Below, in pieces: positions 45,446-53,531 of a DNA stretch of 64,000 bases. The position numbers were made by a program, and so were the translations under genes. How positions within the stretch are numbered: the first letter of the stretch is position 1; every line of letters starts with the position of its first letter. The stretch comes from Rhabdothermincola salaria (GTDB taxonomy: Bacteria; Actinomycetota; Acidimicrobiia; Acidimicrobiales; Acidimicrobilacustridaceae): contig NZ_JAJQXW010000001.1 in the NCBI RefSeq assembly GCF_021246445.1, positions 124,001 to 188,000 of the forward strand. The letters run 5' to 3'. The notes beneath the pieces were generated by a model. It was given only the letters and a program-made list of their open reading frames with translations, ran no database searches and was not told the DNA's origin.

Positions 45446-46420
45446 TCACCGGGGTCCGACCGGCCGCCAACGACGCTGTACGAGGTCGTACTGCAACCAG
45501 CGCTGGGTGGCCTGGTCGAACTGCAGCCACTCACGGCGACGGGCGTCCCAGGCCATGTAGGCGCGGCGCTCGGGGTTCCACACCGCAGTGGGCGACGGAG
45601 CCGCCGGCGGCGAGATGGGGGCCTCCGGCACGACGGGTGCCGCCGCCGGTGGGGGAGTGGGCGGCACCTGGCGGGTCGGGGGGCCGGACGGGGCCGGACA
45701 GCCCGCGGTCGCCGGGGCTGCGGGACGCGGTGGCGTCGGCGGGCCAGGAGCCGGGCTTCGGGCCGGGGTCGATCCCGGCGGCGACCAGCCGGTCGGTGTC
45801 GGGGCCGGCCATCCCGCCGGCGGGGGCGGGGCGACCGGACGGCCCGGTGGGTCCGGTGGGGCCGGCGCAGTGGGCGGCGCGGTTGCGGTGCGGGTGCCGG
45901 GGACGAGGACGGGGTGGCCCATCCGGCCGGCGTCGATGGCGTAGCTGCGCGCGGCCATGTCGCCCACCCGTCGGTGGTCCCTGGTGACGAACATGGTGAT
46001 CAGCCCGACCAGGGGGAGGCAGCACGGGAAGTAGTCGACCACCCCGGCCACCGAGCGCACGAGGGCGTTGGCCGGCCCCAACGGGCGCCCGTCGGCCCCG
46101 ACCACGGCCACGCCGAGCAGCAACGTCCCCACGGTGCGCCCCGTGAACCCCCGCTGGAGCACGAAGACACCGACGGCGTAGGCCAGCAACCAGCTGTAGA
46201 AGGCGACCGCTCCGAGCCCGTCGAGCTGCTGAGAGACCACGAGCTCGCGGGTGACGGTGTCGAAGCGGTAGACCTCCTCGCTCAGCACCGCGAAGAGCGG
46301 GATCGAGATGACCGCTGCGATGCCGACGTCGATGACGGCGGCGATGGCCCGCTTCCATGACACGTCGGTGGGGTCGGGGGCCTCGGGGCCGGTGTCCGGA
46401 GGGGTCGGCAGGGCGCTCAC
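45446..46420 (-). CDS. RDD-family membrane protein with proline-rich tail
   Basis: 324 residues. RDD domain (VSWKRAIAAVIDVGIAAVIS, GFTGRTVGTLLLGVAVVGADG, FPCCLPLVGLITMFVTRDHRRVGD) followed by about 110 Pro/Ala-rich residues and a C-terminal block WNPERRAYMAWDARRREW with a repeated WLQFD/WLQYD. It shares the domain and tail style with the next RDD gene, 70 bp downstream, so they are probably tandem duplicates. I chose GTG 46420 because the longer frame would run into glycyl-tRNA synthetase on the other strand. Confidence 0.75.
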   Translation of the reverse strand: MSALPTPPDTGPEAPDPTDVSWKRAIAAVIDVGIAAVISIPLFAVLSEEVYRFDTVTRELVVSQQLDGLGAVAFYSWLLAYAVGVFVLQRGFTGRTVGTLLLGVAVVGADGRPLGPANALVRSVAGVVDYFPCCLPLVGLITMFVTRDHRRVGDMAARSYAIDAGRMGHPVLVPGTRTATAPPTAPAPPDPPGRPVAPPPPAGWPAPTPTGWSPPGSTPARSPAPGPPTPPRPAAPATAGCPAPSGPPTRQVPPTPPPAAAPVVPEAPISPPAAPSPTAVWNPERRAYMAWDARRREWLQFDQATQRWLQYDLVQRRWRPVGPR

Positions 46421-46491
46421 CGCGCCATCATCGCCCAACGCCGCAGTGCCTCGTCGACGAGAACCCGGTCGGGGGTCCCGGGGGCCACCAC

Positions 46492-46497
46492 TAGGCT
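46492..46497 (+). promoter_or_regulatory. -10 hexamer TAGGCT for glycyl-tRNA synthetase
   Basis: TAGGCT ends 8 bp before the ATG at 46506. Confidence 0.4.
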
Positions 46498-46505
46498 CTG
46501 CCGCC

Positions 46506-47870
46506 ATGTCCGAGCCCGCCGAAACGACCTCCGACGACGCCCCCCGCCCCATCGAGGTCCTCAACGATCCCACCCTCATGGAGAAGATCGTCAACCTCTC
46601 CAAGCGCCGCGGGTTCGTCTTCCCCTCGGCGGAGATCTACGGCGGCTTCCGGTCCACCTACGACTACGGGCCCATCGGCGTGCTGCTGCTGCGCAACGTC
46701 AAGGACGCGTGGTGGCGGTCGATGGTGCAGATGCGCGACGACGTGGTCGGCCTCGACGCCGCCATCCTGTCGCCGCCGGCGATCTGGGAGGCCTCGGGCC
46801 ACCTCAAGAACTTCACCGACCCCCTCGTCGACTGCAAGGAGTGCCACGAGCGCTTCCGCGAGGACCAGCTCGAGGACCCCAACACCTGCCCCAACTGCGG
46901 CGCCACCGGCAGCTTCACCGAGGCCCGCCAGTTCAACCTGATGTTCAAGACCAACGCCGGGCCGGTGGAGTCCGACTCGGCCGTGGCCTACCTGCGCCCG
47001 GAGACGGCCCAGGGCATGTTCATCAACTTCGCCAACGTGTTGAACGCCAGCCGCAAGAAGCCGCCGTTCGGCATCGCCCAGATCGGCAAGTCCTTCCGCA
47101 ACGAGATCACGCCCGGCAACTTCGTGTTCCGCACCCGCGAGTTCGAGCAGATGGAGCTCGAGTTCTTCGTGCCGCCCGAGGAGGCCGACCAGTGGTACGA
47201 GTACTGGTGCCAGCAGCGCTACCAGTGGTACGTCGACCTCGGCATCCCCGAGGACAAGCTGCGGATGCGGCCCCACGACCCCGACGAGCTGAGCCACTAC
47301 TCCTCGGGCACCTCCGACGTGGAGTTCCTGTTCCCGTGGGGCTGGGGCGAGCTCGAAGGCGTCGCCAACCGGGGTGACTACGACCTCACCCAGCACGCCA
47401 CCCACTCGGGCGAGAAGCTCGACTTCTTCGACCAGGCCACCAACACCCGCTACACCCCCCACGTCATCGAGCCCGCCGCCGGCGCGACCCGCACGATGAT
47501 GGCCTTCCTCCTCTCTGCCTACGACGAGGAAGAGGTTCGGGGCGAGGTGCGCACCGTGCTGCGCCTGCACCACCGTCTGGCCCCCTACAAGGTCGCGGTG
47601 CTGCCGTTGTCCAAGAAGGACACCCTCACCCCGCTCGCCCGCGAGGTGCTCGGTCTGCTGCAGCCGTCGTTCATGTGCGACTACGACGAGACCCAGGCCA
47701 TCGGGCGCCGCTACCGCCGCCAGGACGAGTTGGGCACCCCCTACTGCGTGACCGTCGACTTCGACAGCCTCGACGACCGCGCCGTCACCGTCCGCGAGCG
47801 CGACACCATGGCCCAGGAGCGTGTCGCCGTCGACGAACTGGTCGGCTACCTCGCCACCCGCCTGGCCTGA
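46506..47870 (+). CDS. glyQS: Glycyl-tRNA synthetase, alpha2 type
   Basis: Charges tRNA-Gly. 454 residues, class II, the dimeric (eukaryote/archaea-like) type common in actinobacteria. FVFPSAEIYGGFRSTYDYGPIG, zinc-type CKECHERF and CPNCG, motif 2 IGKSFRNEITP, the glycine-binding ELEFFVPPEE stretch and C-terminal anticodon domain (APYKVAVLPLSKKD). ATG at 46506 gives the normal N-terminus. Confidence 0.95.
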   Translation: MSEPAETTSDDAPRPIEVLNDPTLMEKIVNLSKRRGFVFPSAEIYGGFRSTYDYGPIGVLLLRNVKDAWWRSMVQMRDDVVGLDAAILSPPAIWEASGHLKNFTDPLVDCKECHERFREDQLEDPNTCPNCGATGSFTEARQFNLMFKTNAGPVESDSAVAYLRPETAQGMFINFANVLNASRKKPPFGIAQIGKSFRNEITPGNFVFRTREFEQMELEFFVPPEEADQWYEYWCQQRYQWYVDLGIPEDKLRMRPHDPDELSHYSSGTSDVEFLFPWGWGELEGVANRGDYDLTQHATHSGEKLDFFDQATNTRYTPHVIEPAAGATRTMMAFLLSAYDEEEVRGEVRTVLRLHHRLAPYKVAVLPLSKKDTLTPLAREVLGLLQPSFMCDYDETQAIGRRYRRQDELGTPYCVTVDFDSLDDRAVTVRERDTMAQERVAVDELVGYLATRLA

Positions 47871-47901
47871 TCCGGTCGGCGCCGCCGGGGTCTCGGTCCC
47901 A

Positions 47902-47907
47902 TAGGGT
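47902..47907 (+). promoter_or_regulatory. -10 hexamer TAGGGT
   Basis: TAGGGT ends 7 bp before the GTG at 47915. Confidence 0.45.
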
Positions 47908-47914
47908 GCCTGCC

Positions 47915-48691
47915 GTGACGAGCGAGACGACCGACACCGACGACCTGGCCGGGATGATCGACCGTGGTGGCTACACCGCCGTGCTGTTCGACCTCGACGG
48001 CGTGCTCACCGAGACCGCAGCCGTCCACGCCAAGGCGTGGCGGCAGATGTTCGACGAGTTCCTCCGCTCGTGGTCCGCCGACCACGGCGAGGACTTCGTG
48101 CCCTTCGACCTCGAACGCGACTACCCGACCTACCTCGACGGCAAGCCTCGCTACGACGGCGTGCGCAGCTTCCTCGCCTCACGTGGCATCACCCTCCCCG
48201 ACGGCGACCCCACCGACCCACCCGACGCCCTCACCGTCTCCGGGCTCGGCAACCGCAAGAACGACCTGGTGCAGGACATCCTCTCCAGTGAAGGCGCCTC
48301 CGCCTTCCCCGGATCGGTCCGGCTGCTGCACCACGTACGCCAGATCGGCCTCAAGACGGCCGTGGTGTCGTCGTCGAAGAACTGCGAGGCAGTCATCGAG
48401 GCGGCCGGCATCGCCGACCAGTTCGACGCCCGCGTCGACGGCATCGATGTCGAGGAGGGTGGCATCGCCGGGAAGCCGGCACCCGACACGTTCCTGGAGG
48501 CCGCCCGGCGGCTCGGCGTCGACGCCGCCACCTCGGTGGTGTTCGAGGACGCCCTGGCCGGTGTCGCGGCCGGCCGGGCCGGGCACTTCGGCCTCGTCGT
48601 CGGAGTCGATCGCGCCGACCAGGCCGACGCCCTGCGCGACCACGGCGCCGACGTCGTGGTGGAGGACCTGGCGGAGCTCCTGCCGCGATGA
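47915..48691 (+). CDS. Beta-phosphoglucomutase-like HAD protein
   Basis: 258 residues. HAD subfamily IA with motif I LFDLDGVLTET, cap domain, motif II VVSSSKNC, motif III GIAGKPAPDTFLEAA and motif IV VFEDALAGVAAG. Beta-phosphoglucomutases convert beta-glucose 1-phosphate to glucose 6-phosphate. The GH65 phosphorylase gene overlaps it by 4 bp, and that enzyme releases beta-glucose 1-phosphate, so the pair is a classic disaccharide-breakdown module. GTG start behind a -10 hexamer. Confidence 0.88.
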   Translation: MTSETTDTDDLAGMIDRGGYTAVLFDLDGVLTETAAVHAKAWRQMFDEFLRSWSADHGEDFVPFDLERDYPTYLDGKPRYDGVRSFLASRGITLPDGDPTDPPDALTVSGLGNRKNDLVQDILSSEGASAFPGSVRLLHHVRQIGLKTAVVSSSKNCEAVIEAAGIADQFDARVDGIDVEEGGIAGKPAPDTFLEAARRLGVDAATSVVFEDALAGVAAGRAGHFGLVVGVDRADQADALRDHGADVVVEDLAELLPR

Positions 48692-51132
48692 GCACCGACG
48701 AGCCTTCCGAGCGCGCCCCCTCACCACGAGGTGGCGCCACCCGCAGCACCTTCGGTGAGCCGGCCGGAGCGTCCACCGTCGGGGCCCCTCCGGAGTACCC
48801 GGTCGAGGGCTGGCACATCCGTGAGACCGACTTCGATCTCGACGCCCTGCCCCAGAGCGAGACCATCTTCTCGGTCTCCAACGGCTTCCTTGGGCTGCGC
48901 GGCAACCTCGAGGAGGGTGCCCCGGCCTTCGAGCGGGGCACCTACGTCAACGGCTTCTACGAGTCGCGGCCCATCGTCTATCCGGAGGCGGCCTACGGCT
49001 ACGCCACCGACGACCAGGCCATGCTCAACGTCACCGACGGCAAGATGATCACCCTCACCGTCGACGGTGAGCCCTTCGACGTCACCACCGGCGAGCTCAT
49101 CGAGCACAACCGGGTGCTCGACCTGCGCCGTGGCTTCGTCGGGCGCGAGGTGGTCTGGGAGTCACCCTCGGGCCGCCGGGTCTCGGTGCGCACCCGTCGC
49201 CTGGTCTCGCTCACCCAGGCCCACCTGGCCTGCATGGAGTACGAGGTGGAGGCGCTCGGTCCCGAGGCCGACGGGCCCATGACCATCGAGATCACCTCCC
49301 AGCTCGTGGCCAACGAGAGCGATCGGCGCCACTCCGACGATCCTCGCGAGATGGCCGCCTACTGGGGGCAGGTGCTCCTGCCCGTGTGGGGCCACGCCGA
49401 GGGCGAGCGCATCGGCCTGGGCCACCGGGTCGAGCGCGCCGAGCTCGCCGTGTTCTGCCTCACCGACCACGTGGTGACGGCTCACGTCGACCACGAGGCC
49501 GCCACCACCCGCGACGACGACTCGCGCATCGACCGCACCTACACGTTCCGGCTCTCGTCGGGCCAGACCGCCCACCTGCGCAAGTACCTCGTGTACGCCA
49601 CGGGGCCGGCGTCGGACAGCGACGCCATGCCGGCGCGGGTCGCCACGCTCATGGACGACGCGGTCGAGCACACCTTCGACGACCTGCTCGACACCCAGGT
49701 CAACCGCCTCGACGCGTTCTGGCGCGAGTGCCACATCGACATCGTGGGCGACGACTCGCTGCGCCAGGCCGTGCGGTTTGCGCTGTTCCAGGTCCTGCAG
49801 TCGTCCGCCCTCACGTCGTCCAACGGCATCCCGGCCAAGGGCCTCACCGGGCAGGGCTATGGGGGGCACTACTTCTGGGACATGGAGGTCTACGTCCTCC
49901 ACGTCCTCACCTACCTCTCGCCCGGCCAGGCACGCGAATCGCTCCTGTTCCGGCACGCCACCCTCGACCGGGCCCGGGCGCGAGCGCGCGAGCTGTCCAA
50001 GCCGGGCGCCATGTTCCCGTGGCGCACCATCAACGGCGACGAGGCGTCGTCGTTCTTCCCGGCCGGCACCGCCGAGTACCACATCAACGCCGACGTGGCC
50101 TACGCCGTGCGCCACTACGCCGAGGTCACCGGCGACGACGAGTTCCTCTTCGCCGAGGGCGCCGAGCTGTTGGCCGAGACGGCCCGCCTGTGGATCGGCC
50201 TCGGCTTCTACAACCCCAGCCGGGGCGGAGCCTTCTGCATCGACGCGGTCACCGGCCCCGACGAGTACACGGCGCTGGTCGACAACAACACGTTCACCAA
50301 CCTCATGGCCCAGTCGAACCTGGCCTCCGCCGCCGACGTCGTCGAGCGCATGGCGGTCGAGGCGCCCGCAGCGCTCGAGGCCCTACGCCAGTCGATCGGC
50401 CTCGGCGAGGACGAACCGGGGGCGTGGCGAGCGGCGGCCGAGGCCATGTACGTGCACTTCGACGAGGAGCGGGGCCTGCACGGACAGGACGACTCTTTCC
50501 TCGACAAGCAGCCGTGGGACTTCGAGAACACCCCGGCGGAGAACTTCCCGCTGCTGTTGCACTACCACCCGCTCGACCTCTACCGGTCCCAGGTGATCAA
50601 GCAGGCGGATCTGGTGATGGCGATGTTCCTGCGCGGCGATGCCTTCACCGACGAGCAGAAGGCGGCGAACTTCGCCTACTACGACCCCATCACCACGGCC
50701 GACTCGTCCTTGTCGATGTGCATCCAGGCCATCCTGGCGGCCGAGGTCGGCGACCTCGACAAGGCCTGGGCCTACACCCAGCGCACCGCCCTGACCGATC
50801 TGCACAACGTGCAGCACAACGTGCACGACGGCGTGCACATCGCGTCGCAGGCCGGCACCTGGATGGCCCTGGCCTGTGGCTTCGGTGGGCTGCGCAACGT
50901 CGGCGGGGTGCTGCACTTCCGGCCCCGGATGCCGCCGGACCTCGAGGCGCTCGGCTTTCGGTGTCGAGCCGACGGCGCGGTCGTGGAGCTGTCGATGACC
51001 ACCCACTGGGTCACCTACACGCTCGTGTCGGGCACCCGTCTCGAGATCCTCCACGACGGCCAGCCGTTCACCCTCCTGCCCGGGGAGCCGCTGCACCTCA
51101 ACTGGGACGAGGCGGCCCGCTCCGGCTCGTGA
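48688..51132 (+). CDS. Glycoside hydrolase family 65 phosphorylase
   Basis: 814 residues, close to the size of maltose, trehalose and kojibiose phosphorylases. N-terminal beta-sandwich (SETIFSVSNGFLGLRGN, NGFYESRPI), an (alpha/alpha)6 barrel with GYGGHYFWDMEVYVLH, FPWRTINGDEASSFFP, the catalytic acid E526 in VTGPDEYTALVDNN, and KQADLVMAMFLRGD; a short C-terminal jelly roll follows. Inverting phosphorolysis of an alpha-linked disaccharide gives beta-glucose 1-phosphate for the upstream mutase. Which disaccharide is not decided by what I see. ATG overlaps the mutase stop. Confidence 0.9.
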   Translation: MSTDEPSERAPSPRGGATRSTFGEPAGASTVGAPPEYPVEGWHIRETDFDLDALPQSETIFSVSNGFLGLRGNLEEGAPAFERGTYVNGFYESRPIVYPEAAYGYATDDQAMLNVTDGKMITLTVDGEPFDVTTGELIEHNRVLDLRRGFVGREVVWESPSGRRVSVRTRRLVSLTQAHLACMEYEVEALGPEADGPMTIEITSQLVANESDRRHSDDPREMAAYWGQVLLPVWGHAEGERIGLGHRVERAELAVFCLTDHVVTAHVDHEAATTRDDDSRIDRTYTFRLSSGQTAHLRKYLVYATGPASDSDAMPARVATLMDDAVEHTFDDLLDTQVNRLDAFWRECHIDIVGDDSLRQAVRFALFQVLQSSALTSSNGIPAKGLTGQGYGGHYFWDMEVYVLHVLTYLSPGQARESLLFRHATLDRARARARELSKPGAMFPWRTINGDEASSFFPAGTAEYHINADVAYAVRHYAEVTGDDEFLFAEGAELLAETARLWIGLGFYNPSRGGAFCIDAVTGPDEYTALVDNNTFTNLMAQSNLASAADVVERMAVEAPAALEALRQSIGLGEDEPGAWRAAAEAMYVHFDEERGLHGQDDSFLDKQPWDFENTPAENFPLLLHYHPLDLYRSQVIKQADLVMAMFLRGDAFTDEQKAANFAYYDPITTADSSLSMCIQAILAAEVGDLDKAWAYTQRTALTDLHNVQHNVHDGVHIASQAGTWMALACGFGGLRNVGGVLHFRPRMPPDLEALGFRCRADGAVVELSMTTHWVTYTLVSGTRLEILHDGQPFTLLPGEPLHLNWDEAARSGS

Positions 51133-51144
51133 CGTTTCAGGGAG

Positions 51145-51167
51145 GTCCGATCACCAGGAGGTCGGAC
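51145..51167. terminator. Short inverted repeat after the GH65 gene
   Basis: GTCCGA (51145-51150) and TCGGAC (51162-51167) flank 11 nt between convergent genes. Weak terminator candidate. Confidence 0.35.
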
Positions 51168-51234
51168 GGGCGGGGCGCCTCCACCTCGACGGGAGGGACG
51201 CGCTGGGCTCGGGCAGGGGCCTAGATCGAGTGGA

Positions 51235-52089
51235 TCAGTCCGGGGTCGTCCGACTCATCTCGGCGACGATCTGATCGAGCACCACCTGGTCGGGTTGGGG
51301 TGGGGCAACGGTGCCGGCGAGTGAGCGCATCATGGTGAACGCCTGCTCCACCCGCCCTGGCGGGACGGTCGGCCCGTGGGTCGTGGCGATGGTGGTGGGC
51401 GCGAGGTCCTCCACCCGACGGCACGCGGCATCGAAGTGGGTGGGGTCGACCATCGACAGCCACGGGCTGTTCCACGTCTGGAAGGTGCTGAACCCGTCGG
51501 CCCAGGCGGACGGGTCGAGCTGGTCGACGAACTCCGTGCCGGCCTCGACCGGGGTGGCGTAGGCGTCCGAGGCCCAGTACACGCCCGTCGTGGGGTCGTA
51601 GAGACCTCGGGTGGTGGGGGAGTCGTAGCTGGGTGGCCGGACCAGGGAGAGGACGCGATCCCCGACGTCGAGGGTGTCGCCGTCGCCGAGCCACCGCCAC
51701 CGGTGGGGAGGTACCCCGGACAGCTCGCCACCCATCCGTTCACACATGAACCAGCTGGCGACGAGGGTGGCGTCGGGACAGGCCTGCATGACGGCGACGG
51801 CGTTGCCGTAGTGATCGATGTCGTCGTGGCTGACGAACACCCACCGCACGTCGTCCGGTTCGACCAGGGCAAAGAGGTCTTCCAGGTACCGCTCGCGGTT
51901 GTCGGGCACCCCGGTGTCGACGACGATCGGTTCCTCCGAGCGGATGACCATGGAGTTCAGGTGCACGGTCATCGGAGCAGTGCCCTCTCCGAGGGTGTCC
52001 TGGATGACCCAGGTCTCCGGGGCGATCAGCACCGGGTGGTGGCGGGGCTTGGGGTGGGCTGCGGGTCCGGATGGGGTCGACGTGGTCAT
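51235..52089 (-). CDS. Metallo-beta-lactamase-fold hydrolase
   Basis: 284 residues. The metal motif reads VSHDDIDHYGN, HxDxDH instead of HxHxDH, a variant reminiscent of the flavodiiron (ODP) branch HxExDH. Other blocks are VVDTGVPDNRERYL, YWASDAYATPVE with the bridging Asp, and IATTHGPTV with the last histidine. No flavodoxin domain is attached. Substrate unknown. ATG at 52089. Divergent from a LuxR-type regulator, which likely controls it. Confidence 0.85.
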   Translation of the reverse strand: MTTSTPSGPAAHPKPRHHPVLIAPETWVIQDTLGEGTAPMTVHLNSMVIRSEEPIVVDTGVPDNRERYLEDLFALVEPDDVRWVFVSHDDIDHYGNAVAVMQACPDATLVASWFMCERMGGELSGVPPHRWRWLGDGDTLDVGDRVLSLVRPPSYDSPTTRGLYDPTTGVYWASDAYATPVEAGTEFVDQLDPSAWADGFSTFQTWNSPWLSMVDPTHFDAACRRVEDLAPTTIATTHGPTVPPGRVEQAFTMMRSLAGTVAPPQPDQVVLDQIVAEMSRTTPD

Positions 52090-52172
52090 GGGTGCCTCCG
52101 GGGACGTCGGATTCGTCGGCTCAACAGTCCGGCACCCGGGCGGAGGAGACCATCCCCGCCGTCCGGGCTTCT

Positions 52173-52191
52173 CCAGGGGCGACGACCCTGG
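52173..52191. promoter_or_regulatory. Inverted repeat CCAGGG-N7-CCCTGG
   Basis: Perfect 6-7-6 repeat in the 166-bp divergent region between the metallo-beta-lactamase gene and the LuxR gene. A plausible binding site for the LuxR dimer. Confidence 0.4.
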
Positions 52192-52255
52192 GCCACCCCG
52201 ACCCCCCAGAAGGGTGGGATGGCCAAGCGCCAGCCGATGGCGGATGATCGTCGCC

Positions 52256-53386
52256 ATGGGGAGTGCGTTGACCCTTCGTCGGGTGAAGAGCGACATCGAG
52301 GTCCTCGCTCGCGCTGGTCTCGACACATCGACGTTCCTGGCCGAGGCCGATGCCTCGCTGCAGCGAGCGGTGCCGCATGTGGCGGCCTGCATCCCCATCC
52401 TCGACCCGGCCACCAACCTCTTGACCGGCACGTACAAGTTCGGTGACCTCTTCGGCCGGGACGACCACGACGACGAGTGGGGGACGATCGAGTTCGGGGG
52501 CTCCGATCCGACGTCCTTCGCCGAGCTCCTGCGGCGGGAGCAGCCCGCCGTCGGGGTGCACCTCGCCACGAACGGCGACGTGGCCTGCTCCGACCGGCTC
52601 CGGGACCTGATCATCCCGCACTACGGCTATGCCGACGAGGCGCGGCTGCTCGCGTGCGAAGGGGCGCGGGCGTGGGGCGCGATGGCGTTGTTCAGAGGGG
52701 CCGAGGAGGGACCCTTCGCCGCCGAAGAGGTGGCGTTCCTCGCGACGTTGTCCGATGCCCTGGCCGCCGGGATGCGCGCCGGCTTGCTGGCCCGGGCCGG
52801 TCGGACACCGTCAGCCTCGCTGTCCGGGCCGGCGGTGCTGATCGTCGGTGCGGACGGACAGTACCGGCAGCTCAGCGTGGGGGCGGAGGAGGCACTCGCC
52901 GAGCTGGGCTCGGAGGAGCACTCGGCTGCCGCCAGCGGAACCATCGCCGCGCTGGTCGCCGGAGCTCGACGCTACGCGGCGGGGAGCACCACCGTGCTGC
53001 CCAGATGCCGGGTGCGGGTGGGCAGCGGTCGCTGGTTGGTGTTGCACGCCTCCCCCCTGGCGTCGCTCGACGGGACGAGCGGCGACGTGGTCGTCACCGT
53101 GGAGGAAGCCCGGCCACCCGAGATCGTGCCGCTGGTCGTCGCCGCCTTCGAGTTGACCCCGCGGGAGCGCGACGTCACCCAGATGGTGCTCCAGGGTGTG
53201 GAGACCAAGGAGATCGCCGCCACGCTGCACATGTCGCCCTACACCGTGCAGGACCACCTGAAGTCGGTGTTCGAGAAGGCCGCCGTCCGCAGCCGGCGAG
53301 AGCTGATCGCCCGGGTCTTCTTCGACCAGTACGTGCCCCGCATGGGGTCGGAGCTGGCGCCCTCGGGGTGGTTCGCCGAGCCCTGA
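52256..53386 (+). CDS. LuxR-family regulator with GAF-like sensor
   Basis: 376 residues. The N-terminal 170 look like a GAF-type sensor (ACIPILDPATNLLTGTYKFG, AFAAEEVAFLATL-like AAEEVAFLATLSDALAAGM). A second PAS-like stretch follows (VLIVGADGQYRQLSVGAEEA, WLVLHASPLASLDG). The C-terminal HTH is clear: LTPRERDVTQMVLQGVETKEIA, HMSPYTVQDHLKSVFEKA, RSRRELIARVFF. No receiver Asp, so it responds to a ligand and not to a kinase. Divergent from the metallo-beta-lactamase gene. Confidence 0.85.
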   Translation: MGSALTLRRVKSDIEVLARAGLDTSTFLAEADASLQRAVPHVAACIPILDPATNLLTGTYKFGDLFGRDDHDDEWGTIEFGGSDPTSFAELLRREQPAVGVHLATNGDVACSDRLRDLIIPHYGYADEARLLACEGARAWGAMALFRGAEEGPFAAEEVAFLATLSDALAAGMRAGLLARAGRTPSASLSGPAVLIVGADGQYRQLSVGAEEALAELGSEEHSAAASGTIAALVAGARRYAAGSTTVLPRCRVRVGSGRWLVLHASPLASLDGTSGDVVVTVEEARPPEIVPLVVAAFELTPRERDVTQMVLQGVETKEIAATLHMSPYTVQDHLKSVFEKAAVRSRRELIARVFFDQYVPRMGSELAPSGWFAEP

Positions 53387-53478
53387 GGCCGCCACGCCGG
53401 TGCTCCGGCGCTGCGGCATGCGGCCCGGTGTCCGCCGAGGTCGGGACCAACGGACCTTGTTGCCGGCCGCGAGGTCGG

Positions 53479-53484
53479 TAGCGT
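53479..53484 (+). promoter_or_regulatory. -10 hexamer TAGCGT for ppdK
   Basis: TAGCGT predicts a start near 53491 and a leader of about 40 nt with GAGGGGAAGGA before the ATG at 53532. Confidence 0.4.
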
Positions 53485-53531
53485 CCGGGGGGTGAGGCGG
53501 CGCCGGCCCCTCGCGAGGGGAAGGACGGGTC

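Noticed and set aside
46421-46603. Longer N-terminus of the second RDD protein
   Set aside because: It would overlap the start of glycyl-tRNA synthetase on the other strand; the added residues are antisense to it.
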